From the NCBI GenBank assembly GCA_934500835.1, contig CAKSTR010000005.1, positions 62,001 to 126,000 of the forward strand: a DNA stretch of 64,000 bases, given 5' to 3'. The notes below the pieces were generated by a model that was not told the origin of the DNA, searched no databases, and worked only from the letters and a program-made list of their open reading frames with translations. Numbering within the stretch: position 1 is the stretch's first letter; every line of letters begins with the position of its first letter. A program made the position numbers and the translations under genes. The stretch is from an uncultured Paracoccaceae bacterium. Lineage in GTDB: Bacteria > Pseudomonadota > Alphaproteobacteria > Rhodobacterales > Rhodobacteraceae. This document shows, piece after piece, positions 17,417-26,568 of this stretch.

Positions 17417-18648
17417 GGGCGCTGGCGCTGGCGCTGACCCTCCTTGCCACCCCGTTGGCGGCGCAGACGATCGAGGACCCGGAGGGAACCGTCATGGGGC
17501 AGGGGCGCGAGGATGGCTCGGAAGCCGGGTTCCGCGATTGGGTAACGGTCTTCCGCACCAGGGCGCTGGAGGCCGGCGTTCCCGCTGCCGTCTATGACCG
17601 CGAGATGCGGACCGCCACCTATCTGCCCGACGTGGTGGCCCGCGATCGGCGGCAGACCGAGTTCACCAAGACGATCTGGGACTATCTGGACATCGCCGTC
17701 TCGTCCGAACGGGTCAGCAATGGCCGCGATGCGGTGGCCAGGAATGTCGTTCTGCTGGACCGGATCGAAGCCGAATATGCGGTCGATAAGGAAGTGGTCG
17801 CGGCGATCTGGGGGCTGGAATCGGCCTATGGCACCTGGCGCGGCGCCACCGATACTGTCAGCGCGCTGGCGACCCTGGCCTATGACGGGCGGCGGGCGGC
17901 GTTCTTCGAGACACAGCTGGTGCAGGCGCTGAAGATCCTGGACGAAGGCCATGTGACCCGCGACCGCATGGTCGGCAGCTGGGCCGGTGCCATGGGCCAT
18001 ACCCAGTTCATGCCGACCAGCTGGGCCGAATTCGCGGTGGATTTCAACGGCGACGGCAAACGCGACATCTGGAGCGATGATCCGGCGGATGCGCTGGCCT
18101 CGACCGCCAACTACCTGCGGCACTGGGGCTGGACACGGGGCCTGCCCTGGGGGCTGGAGGTCTCGTTGCCCGATGGTTTCGACTACGACCAGACCACCGA
18201 GCGGGTGAAGAAACCCGCCGCCGACTGGCGGATGCTTGGCGTGACGCCGGCAGCCGGCGGCGATCTGCCTGACGGTGATGGAACATCGGTGCTGCTGCCC
18301 GCCGGCCATAGTGGCCCGGCCTTCCTGATCACCCCGAATTTCCAGGTGATCGAGAAATACAACCTTGCCGATGCCTATGTGATCGGGATCGGCCATCTGT
18401 CCGACCGGTTGCGCGGCGGACCGGCGATTGCCGCCGCTTGGCCCCGGCAATGGCAGGCCCTGACGCTGGAGGAGCGGCAGGAGTTGCAGTCCCGGCTGGT
18501 CGCCCTTGGCCTTGATACCGGCGGGGTGGACGGGCGGGTCGGTCCGAAGACCATCGCCGCGGTGAAGGCCTGGCAGAAGACGAAGGGCCTTGTGCCCGAT
18601 GGCTACCCCAGCCCGGACGTGCTGGCCGCCCTGCGCAATCCGGGCTGA
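17413..18648 (+). CDS. Lytic murein transglycosylase, MltB family
   Basis: A 411-residue secreted transglycosylase that cleaves the MurNAc-GlcNAc bond of peptidoglycan with anhydro-product formation. Signal peptide (about residues 1-18, cleaved after LAAQ), SLT-2 domain (about 30-320) with the catalytic glutamate in IWGLESAYGTWRG near 138, SWAGAMGHTQFMPTSW near 195, and a C-terminal peptidoglycan-binding domain (about 350-405, GVDGRVGPKTIAAVKAWQ). No lipobox, so it is periplasmic rather than lipid-anchored. Translationally coupled to rnr by a 4-base overlap. Confidence 0.93.
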   Translation: MRALALALTLLATPLAAQTIEDPEGTVMGQGREDGSEAGFRDWVTVFRTRALEAGVPAAVYDREMRTATYLPDVVARDRRQTEFTKTIWDYLDIAVSSERVSNGRDAVARNVVLLDRIEAEYAVDKEVVAAIWGLESAYGTWRGATDTVSALATLAYDGRRAAFFETQLVQALKILDEGHVTRDRMVGSWAGAMGHTQFMPTSWAEFAVDFNGDGKRDIWSDDPADALASTANYLRHWGWTRGLPWGLEVSLPDGFDYDQTTERVKKPAADWRMLGVTPAAGGDLPDGDGTSVLLPAGHSGPAFLITPNFQVIEKYNLADAYVIGIGHLSDRLRGGPAIAAAWPRQWQALTLEERQELQSRLVALGLDTGGVDGRVGPKTIAAVKAWQKTKGLVPDGYPSPDVLAALRNPG

Positions 18649-18763
18649 TCCGCCCTCTCACGCGACTGTGATCCCCACGTCACGGCAAGGTGGCTTTAAT
18701 GGCGGCCAATGCCTGCGAGGCGCAGACGTTGCAAACCCAGCCACCCCATCCGGGAGCCAGACC

Positions 18764-19204
18764 ATGAAGCTGTTGAAGATTGTTGCGCTTGGTGCCGCGC
18801 TTGCTGCAGGCGTCGCCTATGCTGAAAGCGAACCCACCGATCCCGCAGCGATTGCGCGGGCCACGGCGATGAAGGCCGTCGGCGGCGCCATGGGCGCCCT
18901 TGGTGCCATCGCCAAGGGCGAGGTTGCCTATGACGCCGCCGCGGCCGAAGCCGCCAAGGCAGCCCTTGTGACTGCCGCCAAGGCCGTTCCCCAGGCGTTC
19001 GAGGCGCAGGGTGGCGCTGATCCCGCCTCGGAGGCCAAGCCGGAAGTCTGGACCTCGTGGGAGGATTTCGTGAAGAAATCCGATGCCCTGACGGCGGCGG
19101 CCGAAGCGGCGGATGTCTCGTCCGTCGAGGCCGTCGGCGCTTCGATGGCGGCGCTTGGCGGGACCTGCAAAGAGTGCCACACCGTCTATCGTGTCATGAA
19201 GTGA
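18764..19204 (+). CDS. Cytochrome c class II (cytochrome c' type)
   Basis: A 146-residue periplasmic c-type cytochrome. Sec signal MKLLKIVALGAALAAGVAYA, then a four-helix-bundle domain rich in alanine and ending in the haem attachment site CKECHTVYR near residue 137, the C-terminal position typical of class II cytochromes. Such proteins handle electrons or bind NO. The ATG at 18764 is chosen because it starts the signal peptide; the open frame continues upstream without homology. The terminator hairpin at 19212 follows. Confidence 0.93.
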   Translation: MKLLKIVALGAALAAGVAYAESEPTDPAAIARATAMKAVGGAMGALGAIAKGEVAYDAAAAEAAKAALVTAAKAVPQAFEAQGGADPASEAKPEVWTSWEDFVKKSDALTAAAEAADVSSVEAVGASMAALGGTCKECHTVYRVMK

Positions 19205-19211
19205 TCGGCTG

Positions 19212-19242
19212 GCGGCCCCTGAAGCGCAGGCTTCGGGGCCGC
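19212..19242. terminator. Bidirectional terminator hairpin
   Basis: Arms GCGGCCCC / GGGGCCGC extended by GAAG/CTTC with one bulged T and loop CGCAGG, between the convergent cytochrome c' and I78-type genes. The stable stem and position suit termination of both transcripts. Confidence 0.65.
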
Positions 19243-19250
19243 CGCTGCCC

Positions 19251-19526
19251 TTAGCCGCAGATCACCCGGGTGATGGTGCCCTTGGCATCCACTTCGATGT
19301 TGAGCCGGTTTGCGATGTAATCCGCCGTCACTGGCATTCCCGGCTCGATGATGCGCACCGGATTGGCAAATTTCATCGTATCCAGCACCTTGCGGTTCTG
19401 TCCGACAAGACCACTCAGCCCCTCGGCACCACAAGAGGGGGCCATCGGGTCGGCTGGCGGGGTCTCGACGCAGGCGGAAAGGGCCAGTGTCGCAGCAAAC
19501 AAGGTCGGAATGATCGTACGGAACAT
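19251..19526 (-). CDS. I78-type peptidase inhibitor-like lipoprotein 1
   Basis: A 91-residue lipoprotein: signal with LSAC lipobox (cysteine near residue 19), then a mature domain with GLVGQNRKVLD and the C-terminal TADYIANRLNIEVDAKGTITRVICG, the pattern of the potato-inhibitor-like I78 family (subtilisin inhibitors). Two mature cysteines (in PSCGAEG and VICG) probably form a disulfide. Followed upstream on the same strand by a second member of the same family, so the pair probably arose by duplication. Confidence 0.85.
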   Translation of the reverse strand: MFRTIIPTLFAATLALSACVETPPADPMAPSCGAEGLSGLVGQNRKVLDTMKFANPVRIIEPGMPVTADYIANRLNIEVDAKGTITRVICG

Positions 19527-19565
19527 GGTACATGCCTTCTGTTGCGGTTCCCGCGGGCTGCGGGA

Positions 19566-19904
19566 TCAGCCGCAGGAAAGATAGCGGATGACGCCCGCGC
19601 CGTCGACGAAGACGTTGATCCTGTCCGAGCGGTATTCCTCCTGGTCATAGACCGTATCGGGCGCGATGATGCGCAGCGGGCCGGGCGCGGGCATGGTGCG
19701 CAGGTTGCCCGAGGGCTGGCCGATCAGCCCCTGCATGCCGGCCGATTTGCAGGTGTCGGGCTCTTTCTCGTTCAGTCCCGGTGTCACCTCGGCGGCCGAG
19801 GGGCGCTGCGCGGGCTGGACCTGCGGCTGCTGTGCAGGACCGGTCACGCAGCCAGCGGCTGTCAGGGTCAGTCCAAGGGCGAAAAGGCTGAAGTTTGTCT
19901 TCAT
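19566..19904 (-). CDS. I78-type peptidase inhibitor-like lipoprotein 2
   Basis: A 112-residue lipoprotein with signal MKTNFSLFALGLTLTAAGC (lipobox TAAGC), a Q/P-rich linker (about 20-40), and an I78-like domain: CKSAGMQGLIGQPSGNLRTM and the closing EYRSDRINVFVDGAGVIRYLSCG. It aligns with the neighbour 40 bases downstream (shared LIGQ/LVGQ block, R-LN/IN-VD core and C-terminal CG) but is more diverged in the linker. The ATG at 19904 starts the signal peptide; the much longer open frame upstream is antisense to the alcohol dehydrogenase. Confidence 0.83.
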   Translation of the reverse strand: MKTNFSLFALGLTLTAAGCVTGPAQQPQVQPAQRPSAAEVTPGLNEKEPDTCKSAGMQGLIGQPSGNLRTMPAPGPLRIIAPDTVYDQEEYRSDRINVFVDGAGVIRYLSCG

Positions 19905-19979
19905 CTGTCGTTTCCGGCGTTGCAATCGGCCGCAGCTTCGCACAGCCTTGCGGCAACCGAATAGAGGGAGGATTTGCCT

Positions 19980-21110
19980 ATGCGCACCCGTGCCGCCGTT
20001 GCCGTTGCACCCGGAAAACCATTGGAAATCATGGAAGTGAACCTTGCCGACCCGAAAGAGGGCGAGGTTCTGGTCGAGATCAAGGCCACCGGCATCTGCC
20101 ATACGGATGAGTTCACCCTGTCGGGCGCCGACCCCGAGGGGCTGTTCCCGGCGATCCTTGGCCATGAAGGCGCGGGCGTGGTCATCGCCTGTGGTCCGGG
20201 GGTGAAATCGCTGAAGCCGGGCGATCATGTCATCCCGCTTTACACCCCCGAATGCCGGGAATGCCCGTCCTGCCTGAGCCGCAAGACCAACCTCTGCACC
20301 TCGATCCGGGCGACGCAGGGGCAGGGGCTGATGCCGGACGGGACCAGCCGCTTTTCCATGCTGGATGGCACGCCGATCCATCACTACATGGGCTGCTCGA
20401 CCTTCGCCAACCACACGGTTGTGCCGGAAATCGCGCTGGCCAAGGTGCGGGATGACGCGCCCTTCGACAAGATCTGCTACATCGGCTGCGGCGTCACCAC
20501 CGGCATCGGCGCGGTGCTGAACACGGCACAGGTCGAGATCGGGGCAAAGGCCGTGGTCTTCGGACTGGGCGGCATCGGGCTGAACGTGATCCAGGGCCTG
20601 AAGATGGCCGGGGCCGACATGATCATCGGTGTCGACCTCAACAACGACAAGAAAGCCTGGGGCGAGAAGTTCGGGATGACCCACTTCCTGAACCCCAAAG
20701 AGGTGGAAGGGTCGATCGTTCAGGCCATTGTCGACCTGACCAAGACGCCTTTCGACAAGATCGGCGGCGCGGACTATTCCTTCGACTGCACCGGCAACGT
20801 CAAGGTGATGCGCGACGCGCTGGAATGCACCCATCGCGGCTGGGGCCAGTCGATCATCATCGGCGTGGCACCGGCGGGTGCCGTGATCGAGACGCGGCCG
20901 TTCCAGTTGGTTACCGGACGGGTCTGGAAGGGCACCGCCTTTGGCGGCGCGCGCGGCCGGACCGATGTTCCGGGCATCGTCGACTGGTACATGGAAGGCA
21001 AGATCGAGATCGACTCGATGATCACCCACACGCTGAAGCTGGAAGACATCAACAAGGGCTTTGACCTGATGCATTCGGGCGAAAGCATCCGGAGCGTGGT
21101 GATCTACTGA
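19980..21110 (+). CDS. S-(hydroxymethyl)glutathione dehydrogenase / class III alcohol dehydrogenase
   Basis: A 376-residue zinc-dependent medium-chain dehydrogenase of class III (FrmA/AdhC type), which oxidises the glutathione adduct of formaldehyde and reduces S-nitrosoglutathione. Catalytic zinc site: GICHTDEFTLSG near 42 and GHEGAGVV near 63; structural zinc cysteines in CRECPSCLSRKTNLC near 94; NAD site GLGGIGLNVIQG near 197. Ribosome site GGAGG eight bases before the ATG. No S-formylglutathione hydrolase is adjacent; instead the next gene overlaps by one base and encodes a SecDF-P1-head-like protein. Confidence 0.96.
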   Translation: MRTRAAVAVAPGKPLEIMEVNLADPKEGEVLVEIKATGICHTDEFTLSGADPEGLFPAILGHEGAGVVIACGPGVKSLKPGDHVIPLYTPECRECPSCLSRKTNLCTSIRATQGQGLMPDGTSRFSMLDGTPIHHYMGCSTFANHTVVPEIALAKVRDDAPFDKICYIGCGVTTGIGAVLNTAQVEIGAKAVVFGLGGIGLNVIQGLKMAGADMIIGVDLNNDKKAWGEKFGMTHFLNPKEVEGSIVQAIVDLTKTPFDKIGGADYSFDCTGNVKVMRDALECTHRGWGQSIIIGVAPAGAVIETRPFQLVTGRVWKGTAFGGARGRTDVPGIVDWYMEGKIEIDSMITHTLKLEDINKGFDLMHSGESIRSVVIY

Positions 21111-21502
21111 TGCGGTTTGCGGCCCCTGCGGCGTTGGCGCTGGCTTTGGCCGGCGCCGCAAGGGCCGAAGACGCCCCGCTTGTCAGCCTGTCCTTTGGTA
21201 CGGATGTGCTTCAGGCCAGCGCGGGGCAGGTTTTGCAAGCCTCGGCAACTGATGACTACGGCAATCACAGCGTGAAGGTGAGGCTGGACCCCTTGCTGGA
21301 TGCAGAAATGGCCCGGCTGACCGCGGCGCATGTCGATGACCAGGGCACGCTTTCCATCTGCGGCCGCGTGATGTCCGAGCCTGTTCTTCGTGACGTGATC
21401 ACCACGGCTGAATTCGTCGTCACCGTAGCCACGGCTGCCGAAGCCGCGGCGCTGGTGGACGCATTGACCCGGGGCGATTGCAATCTGACAGCGGGCAGCT
21501 GA
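21110..21502 (+). CDS. Exported SecDF P1-head-like small protein
   Basis: A 130-residue protein with a Sec signal (MRFAAPAALALALAGAARAED) and a single domain resembling the P1 head of SecD: VKVRLDPLLDAEMARL, then LSICGRVMSEPVLRDVI and TVATAAEAAALVDAL. No membrane segments remain, so it is a free periplasmic domain rather than a translocase subunit. The start overlaps the alcohol dehydrogenase stop (TGATG), so it is produced with it. Function unknown; the P1-head assignment is from pattern, not alignment. Confidence 0.78.
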   Translation: MRFAAPAALALALAGAARAEDAPLVSLSFGTDVLQASAGQVLQASATDDYGNHSVKVRLDPLLDAEMARLTAAHVDDQGTLSICGRVMSEPVLRDVITTAEFVVTVATAAEAAALVDALTRGDCNLTAGS

Positions 21503-21683
21503 CGGCGGCTTTTTCCCGCGCGACCTTGCCCGACGCCTTTGCCACAAAAGCGCAAGGCGGCGGCAGATCCGCACGTACACCCGTATCGCGTTCGTGGTTC
21601 AGATTCCGGTTGCCGGGCGGGCGCAGGACCGCTTCTTCCTCGACTGACCGCGGCAAGCCTGCGACAAGAGCGGAAAGGAGCCT

Positions 21684-22427
21684 ATGATGCCCGCAGATAC
21701 CCGCGCCCCCCGGCTGTGCGTCCTGATCGACGCCGACAACATCCCCGCCTCGTATGCCGAGGCGATCTTTGAAGAGATTGCGTCCCTGGGCGAGGCTTCG
21801 GTCCGCCGGATCTATGGCGACTGGTCGGCGATCCGGCTGAACGCCTGGGCGAAAAAGGTGGCGGCGCTTGGGCTGGTGGCCGATCAGCAGTTCGCCAATA
21901 CCAAGGGCAAGAATGCGTCAGACATCGGGCTGGTCATCGCCGCGATGGATTTCCTGCATTCGGGCCTGTTCGACGGCTTCGTGCTGGTGTCTTCCGACTC
22001 TGATTTCACCCGTCTGGCGGCGCGGGTGCGCGAGCAGGGACTGGATGTCTACGGCATCGGCGAGAAGAAGACGCCCGAGGCCTTCCGCATGGCCTGCAAG
22101 CGATTCATCTATGTCGAGAACCTTGGCAGCGGCGACGAGCCGAAGCCCGCCGATGCGCCCCTTGGCACCCCTGTCGCCGAGGTCCGCCCGGGCGCCAAGG
22201 AACCGCCCGCCAAGGCGATCCCGCTGATTGCAGCCGCGATGCGGGCCATTGATCCCGAGGGCGAGTGGTATTCGCTGGGCCAGATCGGCCAGTTTATCAC
22301 CCATGGGAACCCCGATTTCGACACCCGAACCTATGGGGCGGCAAAGCTGTCGGACCTGATCCGCCGCCTGCCGCGCTTTGAGGTGATGCAGGACGGCACG
22401 CTGCTGAAGGTGCGCGACAAGGCCTGA
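21684..22427 (+). CDS. LabA-like NYN domain protein with C-terminal LOTUS/OST-HTH domain
   Basis: A 247-residue protein. The N-terminal NYN domain (about 8-150) is a PIN-like nuclease fold with the acidic residues in VLIDADNIP near 14, a GKNASDIGLVIAAMD segment near 75 and LVSSDSDFTRLA near 102, fitting a metal-dependent RNase. The C-terminal region (about 170-245, ending SDLIRRLPRFEVMQDGTLLKVRD) has the OST-HTH/LOTUS pattern, an RNA-binding fold. Together they suggest RNA cleavage or turnover; the target is unknown. Ribosome site AAGGAG six bases before the first of two adjacent ATGs. The 180-base gap upstream shows no gene. Confidence 0.87.
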   Translation: MMPADTRAPRLCVLIDADNIPASYAEAIFEEIASLGEASVRRIYGDWSAIRLNAWAKKVAALGLVADQQFANTKGKNASDIGLVIAAMDFLHSGLFDGFVLVSSDSDFTRLAARVREQGLDVYGIGEKKTPEAFRMACKRFIYVENLGSGDEPKPADAPLGTPVAEVRPGAKEPPAKAIPLIAAAMRAIDPEGEWYSLGQIGQFITHGNPDFDTRTYGAAKLSDLIRRLPRFEVMQDGTLLKVRDKA

Positions 22428-22519
22428 GGGCGTGCGCCCTTGCGGGGGCGGCTCTCTCGGAATGCGTCTTATCGCCTTTGGGCGGCCCGCCTATCTTCGC
22501 CGCCAACAGGAGGTATGCC

Positions 22520-23545
22520 ATGGATGTTTCCCTTGGTCTCGACACGTTCGGTGATGTCTCGGTCGGCCCGGATGGCCAGCTGAAGCGGCAGGATCAGGTT
22601 CTGCGCGATGTGGTCGAACAGGCGGTTCTGGCCGATCAGACCGGGATCGATTTCATCGGCCTTGGCGAACACCATCGCCCCGATTTCGCGATTTCGTCGC
22701 CCGAGGTGGTGCTGGCAGCGATTGCCGGCCGCACCAGCCGGATCAAGCTGGGAACGGCGGTCACGGTGCTGTCCTCGGACGATCCGGTGCGGGTGTTCCA
22801 GCGCTTCTCGACCCTGAATGCGCTGTCGAACGGCCGGGCCGAGCCGATTCTTGGCCGGGGGTCCTTTACCGAAAGCTATCCGCTGTTCGGCTATGACCTG
22901 AACGACTACGATCAGCTTTTCGAGGAAAAGCTGGACCTTTTTGCGCAGTTGGTGCGGCAGGATCGCGTGACCTGGAGCGGCCAGACCCGCAGCGGGCTGA
23001 CCGATCAGGCGGTCTACCCGCCGCTTGGGCCGGAAGGGATGGTGGTCTGGGTCGGTGTCGGGGGCAGCCCGGAATCGGTGGTTCGGGTGGTCCGGCAGGA
23101 TCTGCAGCTGATGCTGGCGATCATCGGCGGCGACCCGCGCCGCTTCGCGCCCTATGTCGATCTTTACAAACGTGCCTGTGCCCAACTGGATCGGGCCGAG
23201 CGCCCCATCGGCGTGCATTCGCCCGGCTTCGTCGCGGCCACCGATGACGAGGCGCGCGAGGCGCTTTGGCCGCATTACGCCGACATGTTCGGCCGTATCG
23301 GGGCCGAACGCGGCTGGCCGCCGGTGACCAAGGACCGCTATCTGGACGAGGTGATCAACGGTTCGCTGTATGTCGGATCGCCCGAGACAGTGGCGAAGAA
23401 GATCGCCGGCACGGTGCAGGCGCTGGGGATCCAGCGGTTCGACATGAAATACACCACCGGCCCGGTGCCGCATGAACAGTCGATGGAATGTATCCGGCTT
23501 TACGGCGAAAAGGTCATTCCGATGGTGCGGGATCTGTTGGCCTGA
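22520..23545 (+). CDS. LLM class flavin-dependent oxidoreductase
   Basis: A 341-residue luciferase-like monooxygenase (TIM-barrel, FMN/F420 type). Visible blocks: DFIGLGEHHRPDFAISSPEVVLAAIAGRTSRIKLGTAV split over residues 42-85, GRAEPILGRGSFTESYPLFGYD near 108, and WVGVGGSPESVVR near 178. Members oxidise small molecules with flavin and oxygen; the substrate is unknown. AGGAGG eight bases before the ATG at 22520 fixes the start. Repeat copy C follows, converging on trhO. Confidence 0.92.
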   Translation: MDVSLGLDTFGDVSVGPDGQLKRQDQVLRDVVEQAVLADQTGIDFIGLGEHHRPDFAISSPEVVLAAIAGRTSRIKLGTAVTVLSSDDPVRVFQRFSTLNALSNGRAEPILGRGSFTESYPLFGYDLNDYDQLFEEKLDLFAQLVRQDRVTWSGQTRSGLTDQAVYPPLGPEGMVVWVGVGGSPESVVRVVRQDLQLMLAIIGGDPRRFAPYVDLYKRACAQLDRAERPIGVHSPGFVAATDDEAREALWPHYADMFGRIGAERGWPPVTKDRYLDEVINGSLYVGSPETVAKKIAGTVQALGIQRFDMKYTTGPVPHEQSMECIRLYGEKVIPMVRDLLA

Positions 23546-23562
23546 GAGCTTTGGGTCGGCAG

Positions 23563-23620
23563 CTGGAGGGGCTTTGCGCCCCTCCAGACCTCCCCGCAGG
23601 ATATTTTTGCCAAAGTGAAG
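23563..23620 (+). repeat. Hairpin plus GGATATTT element, copy C
   Basis: Perfect 10-bp hairpin CTGGAGGGGC / GCCCCTCCAG with loop TTTGC (23563-23587), then the core GGATATTT-TT-GCCAAAGTGAAG (23599-23620). The linker CCTCCCCGCA and flank GGGGCG match copy A almost base for base. Located between the convergent LLM oxidoreductase and trhO genes. Confidence 0.85.
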
Positions 23621-23650
23621 GGGCGAAGTCACGATTGGGGCGGAGTCGGG

Positions 23651-24559
23651 TCAGCCCTCTGCGCCAAGGTGGCGCTCGCCGCGCGCCTGCGCCAATTGCA
23701 TCTGGTGCTGGCGTTCGCGGAAGCGGGCGCGGTCGGAGTCCGAATATTCATTCACACAGGCCGGACAGCAGACGCCTTCCTCAAAGGCCGGGTCCAGCCG
23801 GTCTTCGGGTGTGACCGGCCGGCGGCAGGCGCCGCAGCTGGTGTTCTGCCCGGGGACAAGCCCGTGGCCGACCGAAACGCGGCCATCGAAGACATAGCAT
23901 TCGCCATCCCAGAGCGAGTCTTCGGCCGGCACGTCCTCAAGGTATTGCAGGATGCCGCCTTTGAGGTGGAACACCTCTTCCACACCTTGCGACAGCAGGT
24001 AGTTGGTGGACTTCTCGCAGCGGATGCCGCCGGTGCAGAACATGGCGATGCGCTTGTTGTGGAAGCGGTCGCGGTTCGCTTCCCACCAGGCCGGGAAATC
24101 GCGGAAGCTGGCGGTGCGCGGATCCACGGCGCCGCGGAAGGTGCCCAGGGACACCTCATATTCGTTGCGGGTGTCGATTACCGCCACGTCCGGCGCGCTG
24201 ATCACGGCGTTCCAGTCCTGCGGGCGGACGTAGTGGCCCACGCTGGCGCGCGGATCCACGCCCGGCACGCCCATGGTGACGATCTCGCGCTTCAGCTTCA
24301 CCTTCATCCGGCCGAAGGGCATGGACGGCGCGAAGCTTTCCTTCCACTCCAGCCCCGCGCAGCCGGGCAGGGCGCGCAGATGCGCCAGCACGGCGTCGAT
24401 GCCGTCCCGTGTGCCGGCAATGGTGCCGTTGACACCTTCGCCGGCCAGCAGGAGCGAGCCTTTCACCCCCTCGGCCTGACACAGATCCAGAAGCGGCCCC
24501 CGCAGGGCGGCGGGATCGTCGAAGCGGGTGAAATGATACAGTGCGGCGATGGTTGGCAT
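23651..24559 (-). CDS. trhO: tRNA uridine-5-oxyacetic acid (U34) hydroxylase, rhodanese family
   Basis: A 302-residue TrhO (YceA) protein, which hydroxylates U34 of tRNA in an oxygen-dependent way. Length and blocks match: an N-terminal acylphosphatase-like domain ([28 protein letters not shown]), a rhodanese domain (about 110-215) with the active-site cysteine in [17 protein letters not shown] near 173, and a C-terminal zinc-type cysteine cluster ([20 protein letters not shown]). Divergent from pncA with about 100 bases between. Start ATG at 24559. Confidence 0.94.
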   Translation of the reverse strand: MPTIAALYHFTRFDDPAALRGPLLDLCQAEGVKGSLLLAGEGVNGTIAGTRDGIDAVLAHLRALPGCAGLEWKESFAPSMPFGRMKVKLKREIVTMGVPGVDPRASVGHYVRPQDWNAVISAPDVAVIDTRNEYEVSLGTFRGAVDPRTASFRDFPAWWEANRDRFHNKRIAMFCTGGIRCEKSTNYLLSQGVEEVFHLKGGILQYLEDVPAEDSLWDGECYVFDGRVSVGHGLVPGQNTSCGACRRPVTPEDRLDPAFEEGVCCPACVNEYSDSDRARFRERQHQMQLAQARGERHLGAEG

Positions 24560-24660
24560 TGGGCCGTCATGCGCCCGGTTTCCCGGGATTTCAAGCGGTT
24601 CGCTTGACGCAACCCGGACAGCGACTTACGCAGGCATGTCAGGTTTGTGATGAGGCTGCC

Positions 24661-25269
24661 ATGCGACCCGCCAATGAAGCGCTGATCGTGATCGACGTGC
24701 AGAACGATTTCTGCCCCGGCGGCGCGCTGGCTGTGACCGAGGGAGACCGGATCATCCCGCGGATCAACGCGATGATGGGCGATTTCGCCACCGTCGTGCT
24801 GACGCAGGACTGGCATCCGGCCGACCATACCTCTTTCGCCGACAACCATCCGGGGGCGGCACCCTTCAGCGTGACGGAGATGTCCTATGGCCCGCAGGTG
24901 CTGTGGCCCCGGCATTGCGTGATCGGCACGGAGGGCGCTGCGTTCCATGCCGATCTGCAGGCCGATCCGGCGCAGATGGTGATCCGCAAGGGGTTCCGTT
25001 CGGCGATCGACAGCTATTCCGCGTTTTTCGAGAACGACCGCCGCACGGTGACGGGCCTTGACGGCTATCTGAAGGCGCGCGGCATTACTGCGGTCACGCT
25101 CGTCGGTCTCGCGCTGGATTATTGCGTGGCCTATTCGGCGCTGGATGCCGTGCAGCTTGGCTATCGGGTCACGGTGCCCGAAGGTGCCAGCCGTGCGATC
25201 GACCTGAACGGATCGCTGGCAGCGGCGCGCAAGCAGATGCGCGCCGCCGGCGTGGCGCTGGAGGCCTGA
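24661..25269 (+). CDS. pncA: Nicotinamidase
   Basis: A 202-residue isochorismatase-fold nicotinamidase that converts nicotinamide to nicotinate. The catalytic aspartate is in [14 protein letters not shown] near residue 12, metal histidines are in [11 protein letters not shown] near 52, the lysine is in VIRKGF near 106 and the nucleophilic cysteine is in [15 protein letters not shown] near 155. It is followed after one base by pncB, making a compact NAD-salvage operon (Preiss-Handler). The ATG at 24661 gives the family N-terminus; the ribosome site is weak (GAGG). Confidence 0.94.
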   Translation: MRPANEALIVIDVQNDFCPGGALAVTEGDRIIPRINAMMGDFATVVLTQDWHPADHTSFADNHPGAAPFSVTEMSYGPQVLWPRHCVIGTEGAAFHADLQADPAQMVIRKGFRSAIDSYSAFFENDRRTVTGLDGYLKARGITAVTLVGLALDYCVAYSALDAVQLGYRVTVPEGASRAIDLNGSLAAARKQMRAAGVALEA

Positions 25270-25270
25270 C

Positions 25271-26563
25271 ATGGTGGATATCGCAACCCGTGTGCACAAC
25301 CACAACTGGCGCATCGACCCGATCGTCCGCAGCCTGATCGACACCGATTTTTACAAGCTGCTGATGTGTCAGTCGATTTTCCGCAACAAGCCGGATACCA
25401 ATGTCGAGTTCAGCCTGATCAACCGCAGCACCAAGGTCCGGCTTGCCGATCTGGTGGACGAAGGCGAATTGCGCGAACAACTGGACCATGTCCGCAGCCT
25501 GTCGCTGACCCGGGGCGAGAGCACCTGGCTGCGGGGCAACACCTTCTATGGCAAGCGCCAGATGTTCCGGTCGGACTTCATGGAGTGGTTCGAGGCGCTG
25601 CGCCTGCCTGCCTACCATCTGGAAAAGCGCGACGGCCAGTATGAGCTGACCTTCGAAGGCAAGTGGCCCGAGGTCATGCTGTGGGAGATTCCGGCGCTGG
25701 CGGTGCTGATGGAACTGCGCAGCCGCGCGGTGCTGCGGAACATGGGCAAGTTCGAATTGCAGGTGCTTTATGCCCGCGCCATGGCCCGGATCTGGGAAAA
25801 GGTCGAGCGGCTGCGCGCCTTGCCCGGGTTGAAGCTGGCCGATTTCGGCACAAGGCGGCGGCACGGATTCCTGTGGCAGGACTGGTGCGTGCAGGCGCTG
25901 CAGGAAGGGCTTGGCGACAAGTTTACCGGCACCTCGAACTGCCGCATCGCCATGCGCCACGACATCGAGGCGATCGGCACCAATGCGCATGAGCTGCCGA
26001 TGGTCTATGCGGCGCTGGCGAAGGATGATGCCGAGCTGGCCCAGGCCCCCTATCAGGTTCTGGCCGACTGGCATGAGGAGCACGACGGCAACCTGCGCAT
26101 CATCCTGCCCGACACCTATGGCACCGAAGGCTTCCTGAAGAACGCCCCCGACTGGCTGGCCAGCTGGACCGGCATCCGCATCGATTCGGGCGATCCGGCA
26201 GCAGCGGCCGAGATCGCCATCCGGTGGTGGAAGGACCGTGGCGAGGACCCGGCGAAGAAGCTGGTGATCTTCTCGGACGGGCTGGACGTGGCCGAGATCG
26301 AGACGCTTTACGCCCGCTTCCACGGCAGGGTGAAGGTGTCTTTCGGCTGGGGCACCATGCTGACGAACGATTTCCGCGGCCTTGTGCCCGGCGACGGGCT
26401 GGCGCCGTTCAGCCTGGTCTGCAAGGCAGTCTCGGCCAATGGCCGGCCAACGGTGAAACTGTCGGACAATCCCAACAAGGCCATGGGCCCCAAGGACGAG
26501 ATCGAGCGTTACAAGCGCGTCTTCGGCGTGGGCGATCAGACAGCCTCGGCCGTTCTGGTCTGA
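25271..26563 (+). CDS. pncB: Nicotinate phosphoribosyltransferase
   Basis: A 430-residue PncB, which makes nicotinate mononucleotide from nicotinate, PRPP and ATP. Recognisable are [16 protein letters not shown] near residue 24, the substrate-loop FGTRRRHGF near 195, [22 protein letters not shown] near 218 and [10 protein letters not shown] near 329. It starts one base after the pncA stop and ends only five bases from the convergent phosphate transporter, leaving no room for a separate terminator between them. Confidence 0.96.
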   Translation: MVDIATRVHNHNWRIDPIVRSLIDTDFYKLLMCQSIFRNKPDTNVEFSLINRSTKVRLADLVDEGELREQLDHVRSLSLTRGESTWLRGNTFYGKRQMFRSDFMEWFEALRLPAYHLEKRDGQYELTFEGKWPEVMLWEIPALAVLMELRSRAVLRNMGKFELQVLYARAMARIWEKVERLRALPGLKLADFGTRRRHGFLWQDWCVQALQEGLGDKFTGTSNCRIAMRHDIEAIGTNAHELPMVYAALAKDDAELAQAPYQVLADWHEEHDGNLRIILPDTYGTEGFLKNAPDWLASWTGIRIDSGDPAAAAEIAIRWWKDRGEDPAKKLVIFSDGLDVAEIETLYARFHGRVKVSFGWGTMLTNDFRGLVPGDGLAPFSLVCKAVSANGRPTVKLSDNPNKAMGPKDEIERYKRVFGVGDQTASAVLV

Positions 26564-26568
26564 CGGCC

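Noticed and set aside
21503..21683. Possible small gene in the gap before the NYN protein
   Set aside because: No frame with a ribosome site, and the translated product is low-complexity arginine-rich in the only open frames.
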